Shown in pieces: positions 5,298 to 7,036 of a stretch of DNA of 7,036 bases. Origin of the DNA: Armatimonadota bacterium (GTDB taxonomy: Bacteria; Armatimonadota; Armatimonadia; Armatimonadales; Armatimonadaceae); assembly GCA_014381035.1 (NCBI GenBank), contig JACMIS010000116.1, positions 1 through 7,036 on the forward strand, read 5' to 3'. The position numbers and the translations under genes are program-made. The notes beneath the pieces were generated by a model. The model worked only from the letters and a program-made list of their open reading frames with translations, ran no database searches and was not told the origin of the DNA. The number at the start of each line of letters is the position of its first letter. Positions within the stretch are counted from its first letter, which is position 1.

Positions 5298-6188
5298 ATG
5301 ACTAATACCCAAACACAATCGTATACTAAACTCGGACGTTCTGCTTTCACACTGATTGAACTGCTTGTTGTTATCGCTATTATCGCTATCCTCGCCGCGA
5401 TACTTTTCCCTGTGTTCGCTCAGGCGCGTGCGAAGGCGCGTTCCGCCGCTTGCCTTTCCAATACCAAACAGATCGGTCTCGCACTTCTTGCTTATTCGCA
5501 AGATTATGACGAGGTCATGATCCGTGGTTGGTACGGCAACAATGGTCATGAGGCGTCGAATAACCTTCCACTCAGTGATCCCAACGTGAAATATAAGTGG
5601 ATGGACGCTGTCGAGCCATTCGTGAAAAACACACAGTTATTCTCCTGTCCCGATAACCCACTCGGACTCGCGTCCCCCGGCAATGCGAATGACAGAGCCA
5701 GAGGTATTTACATTCCTTCCGTCCGCCTCGGCACGGGCGTAGCGGCGGGAACACCCGGCGACAGCTGGTATGGTAGCTACGCGATCAACTCGGCTTACTG
5801 GGAAGGTGGACTTCCGGTAGACAAACGAGGCGTTGCCAACGAAGGAGCGACTATGGCGGTCCTCAGCGCCCCAGCTACCACTATCTGGGTGGTGGATGGC
5901 AATGGTGCTTTCCAGGTCTCCTGGCCGAACACCAATAATGATCCAGTGCAAGTTGAAACCGCCAATGGTGCCAAATACCTTGGGTGGCACGGTGTCGGAA
6001 GTAACGACAAAAGGGAAGGCACTATCGTTGATCGCCACCAAGGACGGTCAAACGTTATCTACTGCGACGGTCACGCGAAAAACATCGCGTTGCTGACCTT
6101 GCTGTCGCCGGATGAGCGCACGAAACTCGCGAATGGTAACCCAGACCCGAACGGTTATATTCGACAGTTCACTCCTGCGGACGACTAA
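5298..6188 (+). CDS. Type II/IV pseudopilin with H-X9-DG C-terminus
   Basis: A 296-residue type IV pilin-like protein. A short basic leader ([16 protein letters not shown]) precedes the prepilin peptidase site and the long hydrophobic N-terminal helix (17-39, [12 protein letters not shown]...). E21 is the conserved +5 glutamate. Cleavage would fall between A16 and F17; the usual residue at -1 is Gly. Next come [36 protein letters not shown] (about 37-72), a style typical of Armatimonadota paralogues, and a globular domain with C52, C117 and C256. H247 to D257-G258 ([14 protein letters not shown]) fits exactly the H-X9-DG motif of prepilin-type processing-associated proteins. After processing, such proteins sit in the inner membrane or assemble into short pseudopili at the surface or in a secretion machine; the individual role is unknown. 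The gene has its own strong promoter and ribosome site and a strong hairpin 43 bases after the stop. It follows a sugar-type regulator and precedes an exported protein. Confidence 0.93.
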   Translation: MTNTQTQSYTKLGRSAFTLIELLVVIAIIAILAAILFPVFAQARAKARSAACLSNTKQIGLALLAYSQDYDEVMIRGWYGNNGHEASNNLPLSDPNVKYKWMDAVEPFVKNTQLFSCPDNPLGLASPGNANDRARGIYIPSVRLGTGVAAGTPGDSWYGSYAINSAYWEGGLPVDKRGVANEGATMAVLSAPATTIWVVDGNGAFQVSWPNTNNDPVQVETANGAKYLGWHGVGSNDKREGTIVDRHQGRSNVIYCDGHAKNIALLTLLSPDERTKLANGNPDPNGYIRQFTPADD

Positions 6189-6230
6189 TACCCGAGTCGC
6201 TGGTCTGTGAAACCTGCTGACAGAGTCCCC

Positions 6231-6270
6231 ATAATCCCGCTTGACGTGTCCCGTCAAGCGGGATTATTCT
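6231..6270 (+). terminator. Terminator hairpin after the pseudopilin gene
   Basis: ATAATCCCGCTTGACG (6231-6246) pairs perfectly with CGTCAAGCGGGATTAT (6252-6267) over 16 base pairs around the loop TGTCC. The stem ends in AT pairs and TCTC follows, so the T-run is short, but the stem is the strongest in the window. The next gene starts only 20 bases after it. Confidence 0.75.
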
Positions 6271-6287
6271 CGAAAAACCTATATACA

Positions 6288-7036
6288 ATGTATTTTACTC
6301 ACTTCGTTGTGGGCACCGGGCTACTGGTAACTCTTCCGGGGATGCTGCCCGCGTCACACGCCCAAACTGCTACGAAATCGCCGGTTCGTGTGGCGGTCTT
6401 TTCGCAATCAGGCTTCCCAAACTATGGAGTCAGCAGTCTGGTCAGCCCGCATCAGATCGCCCGGAATCTCCGGGCAGCCGGACTGGATGCCGAACTCCTC
6501 GACGCCGACGCACTCGCCCGACCGGACCGACTGAACGCCAAACGGTATGCAGCGGTCGTCCTGCCCTACGGCAACACCTACCCGGTGGATGCGTTCGCCA
6601 ACTTACGAAAATTTCACCAGGAACGCGGGTCGCTCGTCACGACGGGTATCCCGTTCACCCACCCCGCCGCACGACGCACCGTGCGCGATTGGGAAGCGTC
6701 GCCGCGCTGGGGCGCGTCGGTCCAACTCGCGCCGCGACAGGGAATGCGCTCCGGCACCAACGCCATCCGCATCCAAACCGAAAACCAGAACTGGACCGGG
6801 GTTTCCTCGCCCCGCTTCGCGGTCCGTCCCGGCGGCCAGACAACGGTTTCTGCGGCACTGCGCGATGTAACGCCACCGGGGACCCGGCTCACACGACGCA
6901 ATACCGGGAGCGAAACCGCGGATAATTTTTATATACGATTTTATGATGCCGGTGGGAAATATCTGGAGCAGCGCGGTGCCCCGGTCCCGTCCGCGTTTTC
7001 GGGTTGGAAAACCATACGCGTGGAATCGGTGGCACC
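6288..7036 (+). CDS. Exported protein with GATase-like and carbohydrate-binding-like regions, N-terminal part
   Basis: The frame runs from ATG 6288 to the right edge (249 codons, open). Residues 1-26 (MYFTHFVVGTGLLVTLPGML, PASHAQ) look like a signal peptide with cleavage after SHA, though the head has no Lys or Arg. Residues 33-125 resemble the class I glutamine-amidotransferase-like or trimerisation-type domains found beside glycoside hydrolases: VRVAVFSQSGFPNYG, HQIARNLRAAGLDAELLDADAL, YAAVVLPYGNTYPVDAF, FHQERGSLVTTGIPF. No catalytic Cys is seen there. Residues 152-247 look like a beta-sandwich carbohydrate-binding module: RSGTNAIRIQTENQNWTG, FAVRPGGQTTVSAALRD, NFYIRFYDAGGKYLEQRG. It is probably the front of a large secreted polysaccharide-related protein. 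No Shine-Dalgarno precedes the ATG. The frame is open back to 6189, so a GTG at 6246 or 6207, giving a basic N-terminus, is possible. Confidence 0.72.
   Translation, partial: MYFTHFVVGTGLLVTLPGMLPASHAQTATKSPVRVAVFSQSGFPNYGVSSLVSPHQIARNLRAAGLDAELLDADALARPDRLNAKRYAAVVLPYGNTYPVDAFANLRKFHQERGSLVTTGIPFTHPAARRTVRDWEASPRWGASVQLAPRQGMRSGTNAIRIQTENQNWTGVSSPRFAVRPGGQTTVSAALRDVTPPGTRLTRRNTGSETADNFYIRFYDAGGKYLEQRGAPVPSAFSGWKTIRVESVA

Noticed and set aside
6547..6870. 107-codon plus-strand frame within the last gene
   Set aside because: It overlaps the exported protein in another frame and has an Arg/Pro/Ser-rich shadow composition.

Overview
The window looks like a piece of an Armatimonadota (formerly Armatimonadetes) chromosome. 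The best pointer is the protein at 5298-6188. It has a prepilin-type N-terminus running [28 protein letters not shown], here split as [12 protein letters not shown] then [16 protein letters not shown], followed by [21 protein letters not shown] and a C-terminal H-X9-DG motif. Proteins of this type occur in many copies in Armatimonadota and in a related form in Planctomycetota. The GC-rich coding sequence and the GntR-headed, LacI-type regulator fit the same phylum. The assignment rests on recognition of protein style, not on a database search.

Left part (1-2813): a truncated minus-strand membrane protein gene (EI24/CysZ-like) is divergent from a plus-strand pair made of lysA (diaminopimelate decarboxylase, last step of lysine synthesis) and an APH/choline-kinase-fold phosphotransferase 14 bases downstream. 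A good sigma70-type promoter (TTGACA-N18-TACAAT) sits between the divergent genes. A terminator-like hairpin lies at the very start of the predicted lysA transcript.

Middle part (2814-5297): an AT-richer stretch holds a small predicted lipoprotein, several hairpins and a transcriptional regulator with a GntR winged helix fused to a LacI-type sugar-binding domain. The regulator has a structured leader, and a 14-base tandem repeat runs through its stop codon. Four copies of the heptamer TTTTGGT (two on each strand) lie in the regions upstream of the lipoprotein and of the pseudopilin.

Right part (5298-7036): a strongly expressed-looking pseudopilin gene (TTGACA-N17-CATAAT promoter, AAGGAG ribosome site), a 16-bp perfect hairpin terminator, and the beginning of an exported protein with a GATase-like N-terminal region and a beta-sandwich, carbohydrate-binding-like region, cut by the window edge.

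My reading is that the left part is housekeeping. The right part (lipoprotein, sugar-type regulator, pseudopilin, exported carbohydrate-related protein) may be a ligand-controlled cell-surface module. That joint function is inference from neighbourhood only. No mobile element, tRNA, rRNA or CRISPR array was seen.
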